This document shows positions 12,801-22,951 of a DNA stretch of 64,000 nucleotides, in pieces; position 1 is the stretch's first letter, and every line of letters starts with the position of its first letter. Under the pieces are notes generated by a model that was given only the letters and a program-made list of their open reading frames with translations, was not told where the DNA came from and ran no database searches. This DNA comes from Cosmopolites sordidus (taxonomy: Eukaryota; Arthropoda; Insecta; Coleoptera; Curculionidae). The stretch lies in the NCBI GenBank assembly GCA_031761425.1, contig JARFXV010000858.1:1069501-1133500 (forward strand). Direction: 5' to 3'. Position numbers and translations under genes: made by a program.

Positions 12801-14575
12801 TAAACTTTTTATTCAGCTGAATGACGCATTGGCTAGTCGGTCAGCCATTTCGTATGGGACACTACATTATGACATTTGAGATAATAAAAGACGAACTAGT
12901 AATACATAAAATTTGGAACACTTGCATATAAGCAACAAAAATAGAAGAAAATTAGATAAAAACGGATATATATATATATATATATTATCTAATTACGTAC
13001 ACATTATTAAGTACACATAAGGTCAAAATATAATTTCCACTACAAGGAAGGACTTCAAGGAAAGACTATAACGAAAGACTACAGTAAGTTCCAAGGACCA
13101 AAACTGTTTTCCTGCCATTATCTATACTTTCTAATAATATTGATAATAGTTTGCTTCCCTGAGGTATTCCAAGATGTATGGTGAGCTCATTTGACAACAA
13201 AACCGTTCGAATTTTGACTTCTGACTTTTTGTATTCGATCCTCGGAATATGATTGTATCCATTTACATATTTGTCCTCTAATACCATAACGATACAATTT
13301 TTCATAAACAAAATTCTATAATTTAATGTGTCATATGCTTTTGACAGATTAAGGAATAGTCTCAAAGGAAGTTCATTGTTCTCCAGTGACCTTAGGAGGT
13401 CATTTGTGAAATCAAATAAAACTGTTTCTGTTGATCTTTTTTCTAGATATCTATGCTGGTAGATATACATGCTGGATGCTATTAAATTGCTCTGTTGTAA
13501 TCATGTAATTTAAGAGGTGATTAAACAACTTTTTCAAAAATCTTAGAGAAGGAACTTGGACGATAATTTTTAATATTATATCTGTCGCCTCTTTTAAAAA
13601 TTCGAACTTCAACTGATCAGGAAAAATGCCATATTTAAAGGAATTATTTATTATAAAGCACAGAGATTTGGCTAGTATTGTAGTAGCTAGTATTGCTAGC
13701 TATTGTACATTTTATTAAATTCTTCGAAATTTCATCAAAGCCAGAACTACACTTATTTCTCAGCTTTTTTTACTGTATTTGTTTTGACTGTATCCCGTAG
13801 TTCTTTAATTGGTCCTCTGTCTTGCAATGTTCTGTGGTGCATAGAATCTCACCTAACCTAACCAGCAAAGTTTTGCAGTTTAGATACCACATAAAGCTCT
13901 GAATTGACGGTAACTGTGTGAATGTAGTGGGTTTTTGATGCTTGTGTTTCGGATTCGTTACACTCCGACCGTTTTGCCTATTTACATAACCGTTGAATTC
14001 GTTGAAATGAAAATGAGCCTCAAATCATTGTTTTTATGGCATTTTCGCACACACAACGCACGGTCTGCTTCCGAGAAATGCTCCATACGGGCTAAATTCG
14101 TAAACGCGAGTTATCGATTGTCATGCACCCTACGCCCCTCACTGTTTGCGTTTGCGTTGTGAGCCAATGATATAGAAACTTTCTTATGAGAGACCTTGTA
14201 TTTCAATCTTGTTTTGTGTTCATATCACTCTATTTAGAACGTCTACATTATGTGGTAAATCTTTTTCCGAGTCAGCTAGTACTGCCATTTGATCTGCAAA
14301 CATTGATTCCCTCGGATAAAAAAATATAAATTGAAATTTATAAAAGTAAAACAAAAGTCTTTAAAATATAATTCATTTTATAGGTCATCCAATGTTTGAA
14401 AAAGAATCCTTGTTGTGGAATTAAATGTCGACCAGTGATGGAACGATACATAGACTGTATCGAGACATACCGAATCAACATTATTAAAGAACAAATCGAA
14501 AACGAACTGAGAGAAAAAAGGAAAGAAGACCAAGTTATCGTAGAGGAATTTCTTAAAAGTGAACCTATGGAATAA
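9853..14575 (+). CDS. Mic19: MICOS complex subunit Mic19/Mic25-like (CHCH-domain protein)
   Basis: Three exons: 9853-9964, 10021-10217 and 14384-14575, with GT-AG junctions and matching phases, giving 166 aa. The protein begins MGN, consistent with N-myristoylation as in vertebrate CHCHD3/CHCHD6. It has an acidic, charged middle and ends in a CHCH domain: ICPNEE..VIQCL, then CX9C pairs at C-LKKNPCCGI-KC and C-RPVMERYI-DC. The twin CX9C helices would be oxidised by the intermembrane-space Mia40 system. The family scaffolds MICOS at crista junctions of the inner mitochondrial membrane. Intron 2 (4.2 kb) has been filled by a mariner end and two LINE fragments. The gene ends 65 bp before the BLOC1S2 stop codon, tail to tail. 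An extra Cys pair inside the first CX9C loop (PCC) is unusual. Family assignment rests on the MG start, the CHCH spacing and the VIQC-type motif. Confidence 0.75.
10227..10297 (-). mobile_element. 3' terminal fragment of the M1 mariner family
   Basis: CCAGGCCTGGCGGTTAATAA followed by an AT-rich stretch and AACACGTTTAATTTGGGAGA. The same block, ending in AAAAATGG, occurs at 18326-18395 at the 3' end of the mariner in SLC12A9. It begins 10 bp after the exon 2 donor of the Mic19-like gene and abuts the 3' end of the LINE that follows. Confidence 0.7.
10298..12900 (-). mobile_element. Degenerate LINE (endonuclease plus reverse transcriptase) in intron 2 of the Mic19-like gene
   Basis: Read 5' to 3' on the minus strand: an endonuclease C-terminal block near 12590-12400 (LYIMNSFYKKNISRKWTWKS, GEIDYIMTNDK, VGSDNRIIR), a linker, the RT core near 11430-11010 (TVIDYEKA, then DVRQGDAISPILFSACFE, LNHLRLPDDIILLS) and the tail near 10730-10550 (CGSETWTLTSQLIQKLRVAQ). 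The order and motifs match the RTE/Jockey-type insect endonuclease-RT elements. The RT box reads PDDI instead of ADD, and stops and frameshifts are numerous. A local inverted duplication breaks the RT domain at 11285-11445. Confidence 0.75.
13060..13665 (-). mobile_element. Reverse-transcriptase fragment of a second LINE family
   Basis: The minus strand reads KRSTETVLFDFTNDLLRSLE, LFLNLSKAYDTLNYRIL and LSNELTIHLGIPQGSKLLSI, i.e. RT motifs with F-D-LSKA(Y/F)DT and GIPQGS(I)LGP. This differs from the LINE at 10298-12900 and resembles CR1/Jockey-type elements. The upstream part is frameshifted and the YADD region is absent. Confidence 0.7.
13670..14383. other. Rest of Mic19-like intron 2, no gene seen
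   Basis: Mixed AT-rich sequence with one GC-richer patch (about 13910-14165) that carries a 75-codon open frame without recognisable domain. It ends in a polypyrimidine-poor acceptor at 14382-14383 before the last exon. Confidence 0.4.
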
Positions 14576-14640
14576 TTTAAAAAAAAACAGTTATTTTTAC
14601 ATAATATTTATTTAACAACAATTAACCTTTACTATATAAA

Positions 14641-15688
14641 CTATCTCTTTTCCAAATTTTTAAACTTAGCTTCTAATTTTTTTGAGTATGCGTCTAATTT
14701 GTATGCTGCCTGCTCCAACTTTATCACGCTATCTTCGATCTGGTCTATTTGTTGCAGCAGTGGTACCAGAGTATCATCTAAAAAGGAAAATTATTTGATT
14801 GTAAACTGTAGCATAAAAATTATTATACCGAGCCTTTGTTTAATCCCGAAACCCACGTACCCTATAAATGTGGACAACCAACACGACAATTTGATAATGA
14901 TTAACACGAAATCATTCATTTTCATAAATTACGACATAAATTTATTGTTTTTTTAGTTTTTACAATCTATTTATTCTTTCAACCTAAACTAAAAAAATGT
15001 TAAAATAACTCCATGGAAGCAGATGCCACGGAAGGAAAAAAGAAGAAATAAGGATGTCAGATTTTTTTTATTGGTTTTGTCAGAAGTCTTGATGAAAAGC
15101 AAGCAACAAATATTATCTAAGGGAAATTTTAATAATACTTTGGTGATACGACAACAGTCCTTAGTTTAAATAAATCACTAGTCACATGACTTACAGGATT
15201 AAAAAAAGGCTCTACAGAAGCCAAAGAGTGAAAAGAGAAAAAAATTAAGTAAAAGTAGAATATAGGCAAACAAATATACATGGGTCTGAAGATAAGTAGT
15301 TTTTTTCTTAAAGTTATTAGAAAAAAAACATAATACATACACTTTTCGTTAAGTTCCAATATACTTTTTCCCAAATTTGTGGCAATATGTTTCATATCTG
15401 AATATTTTGTTATTGTGGCCCTGTTCATGTTTTCAAGCAATTTGTAGTCATCTAAGGTTGATGTCAGTTCACCGTAAAGATAATCCGATGTTTTGCTGAA
15501 AAGAGTATTGGCTAATCTACTCAGATTAGGATCGTGGGGATCCAAAGCTTCAAAACTGGATGTTGATGTTGACAACGTAGGGCCTAATATCAATTTTTCG
15601 TTAACTTACAGAGTTGTATTATATCTGAATTCGACCTGCCTTTTTTAGGTGAATCTGTAACACCATCAGAATCAACTTCCTCCGTCAT
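14641..15688 (-). CDS. BLOC1S2: BLOC-1 complex subunit 2
   Basis: Coding exons on the minus strand: 15610-15688 (starts MTEEVDSDG), 15341-15583 and 14641-14777. The core reads LANTLFSKTSDYLYGELTST, then DYKLLENMNRAT, DMKHIATNLGKSILELNEKY and LLQQIDQIEDSVIKLEQAAY, ending KLDAYSKKLEAKFKNLEKR. This is the highly conserved coiled-coil of BLOS2, a subunit of BLOC-1 and BORC, which act in lysosome-related organelle biogenesis and lysosome positioning. The start is 261 bp from that of CPTP on the other strand, suggesting a shared promoter. Linking exon 1 to exon 2 in frame needs a 26-bp GT-AG intron (15584-15609), far below the usual insect minimum. An alternative junction from a weak GT at about 15635 to an AG near 15555 would also keep frame. 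The N-terminus is therefore uncertain; the conserved part is not. Confidence 0.88.
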
Positions 15689-15949
15689 TGTGAAGAAAAA
15701 ATAATGACAACGATGGTTTACTGTTTACAATAACACAAATTACAGAACTCACTTGACAAATGACAGGTGGCAAGTGATAGATTCGGATAAATAAATAATA
15801 TAAATATTGACGTTAAGAAGGCCTGATTATGTTTAAAGAAAAATACATATAGACCTTAAGGTTTTTTTTTTCTAAAAACAATATATTACGCTTATAGTTT
15901 TACACATAGATATATTTTCTTATTTTCTAACCTCAAAAATTGTATCGTA
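15689..15949. promoter_or_regulatory. Divergent promoter region BLOC1S2 / CPTP
   Basis: 261 bp separate the two start codons, which point away from each other. The stretch is AT-rich with no canonical TATA box in an obvious position. A poly-T run lies near 15863-15872. A shared bidirectional promoter is inferred only from the geometry. Confidence 0.5.
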
Positions 15950-16697
15950 ATGGCACAAAAAGACACGGAAAAATTCGATTTAAAGATTGTACATGATAAA
16001 TTCGAGGCTTCCCTGCAGGAAGAAGACGATGTCGATCTCGAACTGTATTTAGAGAGCTTCGAAGAACTTAGCAAGTAGGTTTTTGTCAAGCATTTAGAAG
16101 AATGTGTACCATATGTTTGATTTTTAGGTTTTTCAACTTAATGGGCACAGTATTTGGTTTTGTTAGTAAAGATCTGCAACAGAAAATCGAACACCTGAAT
16201 AGACTTTTAAGGGATAATGATACGACTCATAAATATAAGACGGTAAAAACGATGATTGAACATGAAAAGGAAACTGACCTTCTAAATAAGAAAGGATATG
16301 TGTCAGGCAGTAGAACACTATTAAGGATACATAGGGGGCTTGGTAAATTGGACGCGTAATTAAATTCTGATAATTCACATAAATTCTTGTAGATTTCATT
16401 CAGTTATTTCTAAGAAAAATAGGGGAATTACAAGATGAGGAAACAACGTCAGTGGCGTGTAGGGAAGCATATGATTCAACTTTAGCCAAACATCATTCCT
16501 TTATTATAAAAAACGGAGCTAAAATAGCCATGTACACGTTACCTACTAGAGAACAATTATTAAAAAAAGTTTGTGGAGAGGAAGAGGAGATTCAAAGAGC
16601 ACTTAACATGCTACCCAAAACTTTAGAAGCTTCAGGTGTGGTATTTACTAGAATCGAAACTTTATATACTGTTCACGACTTGCACAGTCTCCCTTAG
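15950..16697 (+). CDS. CPTP: Ceramide-1-phosphate transfer protein (GLTP domain)
   Basis: Three exons, 15950-16074, 16128-16342 and 16393-16697, encode 214 aa, the same length as human CPTP. One glycolipid-transfer-protein fold fills the whole protein. Conserved blocks: LELYLESFEELSKFFNLMGT (helix with the acidic and Asn headgroup ligands), FGFVSKDL, SGSRTLLRIHRGL (two Arg that bind the phosphate), and AYDSTLAKHHSF (the conserved His). It ends in IAMYTLPTREQLL and a short hydrophobic tail. CPTP moves ceramide-1-phosphate between trans-Golgi, nuclear envelope and plasma membrane, and its loss affects autophagy and eicosanoid signalling in mammals. It is a soluble cytosolic protein without signal peptide. 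It converges with SLC12A9 over a 335-bp gap. Confidence 0.92.
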
Positions 16698-17032
16698 AGA
16701 TACCAGTAAGTATTTGATGAGAAAAAGCTATGTATTGGTTTTCCAACTAATGTGTATTATGTTTTGTTAAGTTTGATTTGTGTGACTACATTTATTTCTG
16801 CTATGGATGTGAAAATAATGTTGACAAAATATATGCAAAATAATTATTTGTTTGTATAATTATTTCTGGAAAAGAACTAATACCTTTAACATACTTATAT
16901 AGGCTTTTTATTGTTAAAATATGTTTGCTTTGAATTGATATAAAAAATCACAGATTAAAGTTATCTATGGGTACCAAGAACTAAATATAAAAATATTTTT
17001 TGGTTAATATTTTGGAGCTTTTGATATATTTT
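16698..17032. other. Convergent 3' intergenic region CPTP / SLC12A9
   Basis: AT-rich, presumably both 3' UTRs. On the minus strand AATAAA (complement at about 16908-16913) is a plausible poly(A) signal for SLC12A9, about 120 bp after its stop codon. No strong signal was seen for CPTP. Confidence 0.4.
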
Positions 17033-20000
17033 TTATAGAGTTGTTGATGTTACAGTACTAACACCATGCACAAAAATAGTGGGTGGCAAATTCCTTGACA
17101 ACAACTCCAAGTTGTTGTAGTAATATATTGCATTGTTTTCTTCTGAAGGTGGTGGAGGTAGATATATGAAAGTTAATGCGGTATCTGAGGATTGTTGCTG
17201 AATTAAATCGTTGAATCTACAAAAGTTAACACAATTAAATTTAACAGTATTCATAGAGGGCCTTTCAATAAGAAGCAAAGTTGAGTACTTTTACAAATTT
17301 TTTCCCCTCCGTATTGTTATTTTAACGCCCTATTTTTAGCTTCAAAACGAAGTATAATATGCAAGCCTAGTGTGAATATAATCTGAAAAATCAGTAGTAA
17401 ACGCGGTGTCGTTCGAAAGGCAACATTTGACAGAGAAAAAGTCCTCAAACCTCTGGGAAGTCAGACTAAACGATGATGCAAATCCGTACATACATAAACT
17501 ATTGAATATTCATCTAAAACCTTCGTAGTCATATATAGGCCCCTAATTTTTTCATCTCTCGCCTATACAGGTAAATTTCAAGCGATATCAACGCGTATTT
17601 TTCAGATTTACATCTCATCCAACTCCTGCAATATCACCTGGTTGATTCCCTCCATACCATAAACCAAACCATGATTTTTTCAAGATATTAGCATAGATAA
17701 GACGTTAAACTTAAAGACATTTATCACTAAACAACAAATTGTTTTTTTTTTTAAATCTCGAAACGCGTTTGGTTAACCATCAGAAGACGATTCAATTTGA
17801 ATCTGCGCGTCAAAAAGTTTTAAAAACCTGTTGGGTGTTTTACAAAGGTTCCGATAGAAGAATTAATCCCTTATTGAAAGACCCCATATTTTGTAGTTAA
17901 AACTAAAACAAGCAAATAACAAGTGTTAAAACAAAAACACAGACTAAACTACCTTTTTACGTACGTTTCCATGTCGTTGCCGTGAGACTCAATCACATTA
18001 CCCCATTCGACCATAGGGACTATATCCGCAGCAATCCTCAGTTGTTTTAACATGTTCTTCAATTTATCGATGTGATTTTGCCCTGATGAGTTCAGCGAGA
18101 AATAGCTGGTTCTCGTCTCGTCACAGACGCATATCCGCAACTTCAGTTTGCTCCACAACGGCACCATATTAACGATACAGGCTAGCTGCATCATGAATAG
18201 TGATGTTATATCAAAAGCATCCAACTCTCCTGGGTTTTGGAAATTTATCGGCCACACATCTATGTATAATTTTGTTTTCACACTAAAATTCCAAACGATT
18301 ATTAAATTATTTCAACCTTATCATATGTGGCCGTTAATAATTCTTAATTTTTTCTAAAAAAAAAACACGTTTAATTTGGGAGAAGGGTAAAAAATGGTTT
18401 ATCGTTAGCTGCACAGATTTCCCATCCCTCTGACAATTTGTGGATACTCTCCCAGAACAAGTACATCTTTTGAGGTGGTCCAGTCAACAAGCCATTTTTT
18501 AACATTTCCGTAATTGTTGAAGTGTTTGATGGAAAGTGCTTGAGACATCCATGAAAACAAACACCTCTGATCCCACCAAATGCACTGCATTGTCTTCTTT
18601 CCAAAGCGATTCGATCTTGCGGTCGATGTTGATGGTTGTCCTGGGTCAACATACCATTTTCTGCGTGTTGGGTTCTCGAAATATCCGTTTTTCATCTCCA
18701 GGCACGATCCAATTGAAAAAATCTTTCTTTCATGCCGAGAAAGCAAAACTTCGCACACCGTTTTTCGCTTTTCCATATGTCTGTCGTTCAGTTAATGTGG
18801 TTCGGTGGACCACTTTTCCTGTCTTTTGGATCTTTCCCATGGCATGCAGAGGTTCACAAATGGTTCGGCGATCAACATTTAACCTCTCTGCCGTTTGTTG
18901 TTAAGTTTGCATATTGTCTTCTCCCAACAATGCTTGGCATTCGAAATCATTCTTGAATGGTTTAAACTAACGCCCACAGCTCGTGACCCACCAGAAGTAC
19001 TGGCGGACAAAATCGCTACACGAGCTATAACTCTCTCTCTAAAGCCAAGAGTAGCAAACAACAGAACACAGACATGAAGAAACAACTGACAATCCGCCGA
19101 CAAAATGCAGTCTACTCTGATTACTCCAGACCATTCACCCCAGAAGAGGTAGACATCAAATCTAGTTTGGCTTCTGGTTTCAATGGAATTCACTCCGAAT
19201 TCCTTAAAAACTGCGGGAAACACACAAGAATATGGTTAAGTAAATTCTACTCCTACATCCTACTAATAGGGCCTATCCCGGTAGTTCAAGAAATCCAAAA
19301 TAATCGCAGTCCCGAAACCAAACAAACTCAAGAACTTGCCTGATGGCTACCGTCTCGATAGCTCTATTAAGTTCATACTACAAACTTCTAAAGAGATTGT
19401 TACTAAAGCGATTGGGCCCACTGATACTCGAACATACTCTTGTTGAACAAGCTGGATGCACGCCCCATCGCAGCTGTATGGACCAGGTAGTCAGTTTAAC
19501 AACGCATATTGAGGCAAGGTTTCAAGAACGGCTGAAGACTACTGTGGTGTATGTTGACTCGACTGCAGTATATGACACGGTCTGGAGAGAAAGAAGGTCT
19601 TCTATACAAATTCCGCAACGTGATACCATGCAGCTGGGTAACAACTTTTTTAAACAACATGCTCTGCGACAGGCATGCCTTACAATAAAATGACGTAAGA
19701 GATTACACTGTGAATTAATAAAAATTAAGAATTATTAACTGCCACACCTGGTGCATATCAACAATACATTTTTGAATCTTTCTTAAGCTTGGCAAAGTTC
19801 CTGCAAAGACATAGGTTTTTGTTCATCTTCAACACATCGTTTGTCATCTGAACATACTCCAAAGGTTCAAGTTTATCATGTCGGTTTAACGGAAACATAT
19901 CCTCATCAAATTCCTGATTTACGTATTGAGACTCTGGATTGGACAAAAAGTCGACATGTTCTTCCTGGTCCAGGAATCCCAATATCACAGTGTTGGGTTT

Positions 20001-22551
20001 CATGGCGCCCATGCCGCTCAACCTCACCAAATGCTGAAGCCCTTCTCTTAGCGTCTTTGCCACAGTTAGTTCAATAAAGGCCTTCACTTTGAGATGATCC
20101 ACCAGATTCAGCCAATGTAAATTCATGTCTAGCGTCGGATCGGGTCCATCGGTGTATTCGTTCTTGATCACATGTCCAAGAACGTACAGTCCTCCTTTCT
20201 TGAGATCGTTAATGAAGTCGATCAACGGACAAACTGTTCGAGGGCTGTTCACCAAAAATAGTATTTGCGGCCGCCAAAATTTCACGTGGTCTTTACGCGA
20301 ATCTAACAATAACAGATATTTTCGCACCTGGAATCAAAAACCGCATTAAGCCAAATAGTCCTTGATTATTATTGTTTTTGTTTATAACTCACTTGATGAA
20401 AAATCAACGCTTGGGAAATGCTACCCCAATCAGCTTCTTTTGATGATGAAAATAAATGCAGAAATATCACCAGCAACAAACACAAGAGAATACTGCATGC
20501 GGCATAGATTGAATTTATCACAAACATCATTATCAATGTTCCCAAGAGACCTATTAGGGCTGTATGCCATGTAAAGTATGCAAACGTTGGTCTAAAATGA
20601 AAGGAAAAAGAATTTATGTGTGTAATATAGAGAAATATTTCTTTAATTACCTGAAATTAGGCGCACCGGCTAATTCTAGACCCAAACATGCTAGATTTGT
20701 GGCTAAATAACTTAACAGAAACAATACTGAGTTTAGTTGAGCGATTAAATTTAAAGAGCCTATTAGTAGCACAAATTGTACTAAAAGAGCAGACACTAAT
20801 ACCGCAGCAACGGGGTTTCCATTCCAAGTGCCTTTGGTTATAAAATCAAGGAAAGAACCTGCAGAAGTAACATTACTGGACGGTAGTTCAAATGTACCAT
20901 AGTGAAACAAGCTTACCGAAAATCCTGTCTTTAGCTAAAGCTTCTAAAACTCTTGAACCACCAATAACATTACTTAAAGCAGCTGACCACGTTGCAGTGA
21001 ACAAACCTATTGCTACACTAGCAGGAAAAACGCTAAGAAATAGAAACAATTAACTAATATTTATATCACAGATTTTATATCACCTTTTCAAATTATGGCA
21101 TTGTTTAGTTTATTTTTTAAACAGTGAATTAATAGTAAGTGTTAAAAAATGTGTAAAGTATTAACAAACCTGACTCCTGCTAAAAACAAATAATTATTCT
21201 GTAAGAGATCTGTATGACTGGTCCAAGCTACCAACAGAGACATGCACAAGTAAATTGTTAATGTGAAACACACTGCAGACAAAGTGCCTCTTGGTATAGA
21301 TTTTGCCGGATTTTTTAATTCCCCTGTAAATGGAGATAACATGTTTCCTGGTTTAAAACTAAAAACTTGTATGTATGGCCTCACCACTCATGTTTGCACC
21401 AGCCATAATACCAGTAACTCCAGAAAACAAGACCCCAAAGACAGTGGCAAATGTAACCATTTCTCCTTTTGCAGTATAATCTCTGCCATAGTGTTCAAAA
21501 AGATTGCTGTTCAAGGTTTCCTTCACTAAGCCGGTGTATGTCATATTAACATGGTATGTTGCATTTTGAATTAACGTATTAGAATCAGGTATTGGAACCT
21601 ACACATTCCACACATAACTCATTGTTTATTATTTGTATATATCAATAAAATACCAACCTGAATTTCACCTTGATAAAAGAAACTGAAAAAAGCCACTCCT
21701 AAAGAAATACAAACAATAGCCAAAACAAACACTGTGGTTTTTGCAAACATTGCAGCTCCAATGAGACATATTACTAAATTAAGTATATTTAGCAATGTGC
21801 AGTACAAAAATTCCCACCATCTTCCTCCAGGGATTACATTTTTTATAAAGTACCCTAAATATCACATTTTATATTATTAAAGTTGATTCCTGTATATCTA
21901 TTTACCTGAGGGTCCAAAATTTTCCACTAATCCCTCAATACATCCAGAAATACAGAGAGCACTGCTTACAACATTAGCCAAGAAGAACAGAGTTCCTATT
22001 GAACCTCCAAATTCAGGCCCTAAAGTCCTACTTATCATAACTTATTAACAAATTAAGAAAAACATATCACCCTAAGGCAAAAAATAATATATTATCAAGG
22101 ATACAGTAAGCCCCACCTCCTTCCACAGCTCCATTCGTAGATATAGCACAAACAGAACTAACAGTAAAGATCAAAATTACATAGGCTATTAAAAATTGAC
22201 CCAGAGTAACTAATAATCCAGCATTACCGACAATATATCCTACATAAGAAATGTGTAATAGAGTTCTATTAATTTAATTATAATTTATTTCTCACCCATA
22301 CGAAGGAAAATCAATGCTGAGAACATGGACAGACTAACTGGAGCAAACACTCCAGCAAAAGTACCCAGTGTTCTTGTATTTGACTCTTCTGAGAGAGCTC
22401 CCAATTCGACATAATTAAGATCGCTTTCACTACTTATAGGTGGGTTTTTGTTAAAAATTCCCGATATTCTTCTCATTACTGACGTGCTGCGACTCTTAAC
22501 AAGGGGAGTGTTGTCCACATTATTGGTAGAACCTTCTGTAGTAGCCAACAT
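17033..22551 (-). CDS. SLC12A9: Solute carrier family 12 member 9 (cation-chloride cotransporter family)
   Basis: Twelve exons, in transcription order: 22296-22551, 22105-22239, 21906-22040, 21658-21854, 21385-21598, 21170-21323, 20917-21032, 20651-20858, 20393-20591, 19768-20327, 17953-18282 and 17033-17216. They give about 895 aa (human 914). The N-terminus is cytosolic (LGTFAGVFAPVSLSMFS starts TM1). Family marks: AISTNGAVEGGGAYF, MISRTLGPEFGGSIG, TGIMAGANMSGELKNPAKSI, LGLELAGAPNFRPTF, LLLLDSRKDHVKFWRPQILF, KGGLYVLGH, MGAMKPNTVILGF, KMNKNLCLCR, LYIDVWPIN, and the C-terminus LPPTIFVHGVSTVTSTTL. It is a multi-pass membrane transporter; SLC12A9 has been placed on lysosomes and linked to ammonium handling, while older work called it CIP1. 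The exon 10 donor (GTATTG) is weak and only 16 bp from a mariner in intron 10. Confidence 0.93.
17735..17880 (+). repeat. Degenerate Penelope-associated repeat in SLC12A9 intron 11
   Basis: Contains AAACGCGTTTGGTTAACCA, a TGCGCGTCAAAAAG block and AGGTTCCGATAGAAGAATT. These match parts of the hammerhead-bearing repeats near 37700 and 42600 (GCGTTTCG..TAAC, CGCGTCAAA, GGTTCCAATAG), but the ribozyme core is scrambled. Confidence 0.45.
18320..19751 (-). mobile_element. M1-family mariner in SLC12A9 intron 10, internally deleted and split by a LINE
   Basis: The 3' end is at about 18322 (ATGTGGCCGTTAATAATTC) and the 5' end at 19751, where the minus strand reads CCAGGTGTGGCAGTTAATAA. Transposase pieces on the minus strand: MEKRKTVCEVLLSRHERK, VDPGQPSTSTARSNRFGKK, MQCIWWDQR; then, after an internal deletion, HFNNYGNVKKWLVDW. 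The first catalytic block is altered. The 5' coding part is replaced by the LINE fragment at about 18955-19715. Confidence 0.8.
18955..19715 (+). mobile_element. LINE reverse-transcriptase fragment nested in the mariner
   Basis: Plus-strand frames: FTPEEVDIKSSLASGFNGIH, then after frameshifts SIALLSSYYKLLKRLLLKRL, EQAGCTPHRSCMDQVVSLTT, TVVYVDSTAVYDTVWRE. These are RT fingers and palm motifs of a Jockey-like element (YRPISLLSSYYK...GFR..RSC.DQV..L, F-DLTAAYDTVW). The catalytic YADD region is missing. Confidence 0.7.
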
Positions 22552-22951
22552 TTTAATAACAACCGCCTACCGCCCTAAAAATATATTGTTATCAACAAAT
22601 TGGTGCCTGTAAAAATCACTTTACTTATATTACTAATAACCTAAATTACTCATCTATTACCTTAAATCATTTTATTTTTTTCAAAGAACTCTAATATAAA
22701 CAAAGAAACCTTCATTTAGATTTACCATTTAACATATATAATATCATATAACTTATTCAAATAACAGAATCATATTTAATCAGCCAATAATAATATCATT
22801 GGACAAGCTGCTAAAAATATTAAAAAGAATTTGACTGGATAACTGCCTTCAAAATTTATTCTAAAGGAAGAAGGTACTTGTCATAACCCTAAATAAATGT
22901 TTTTATATACTAAATTTAATAAACAAAAGTGTATTTTAATGAAAACATAAA
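22552..22951. promoter_or_regulatory. Divergent promoter region SLC12A9 / XPF
   Basis: 400 bp between opposed start codons, very AT-rich, with no TE protein remnants. Presumably both 5' UTRs and a bidirectional promoter. Inferred from geometry only. Confidence 0.45.

Noticed and set aside
15892..16089. Minus-strand frame of 65 codons overlapping the CPTP start
   Set aside because: Antisense of CPTP exon 1, whose plus-strand reading is supported by the family match and splice junctions.
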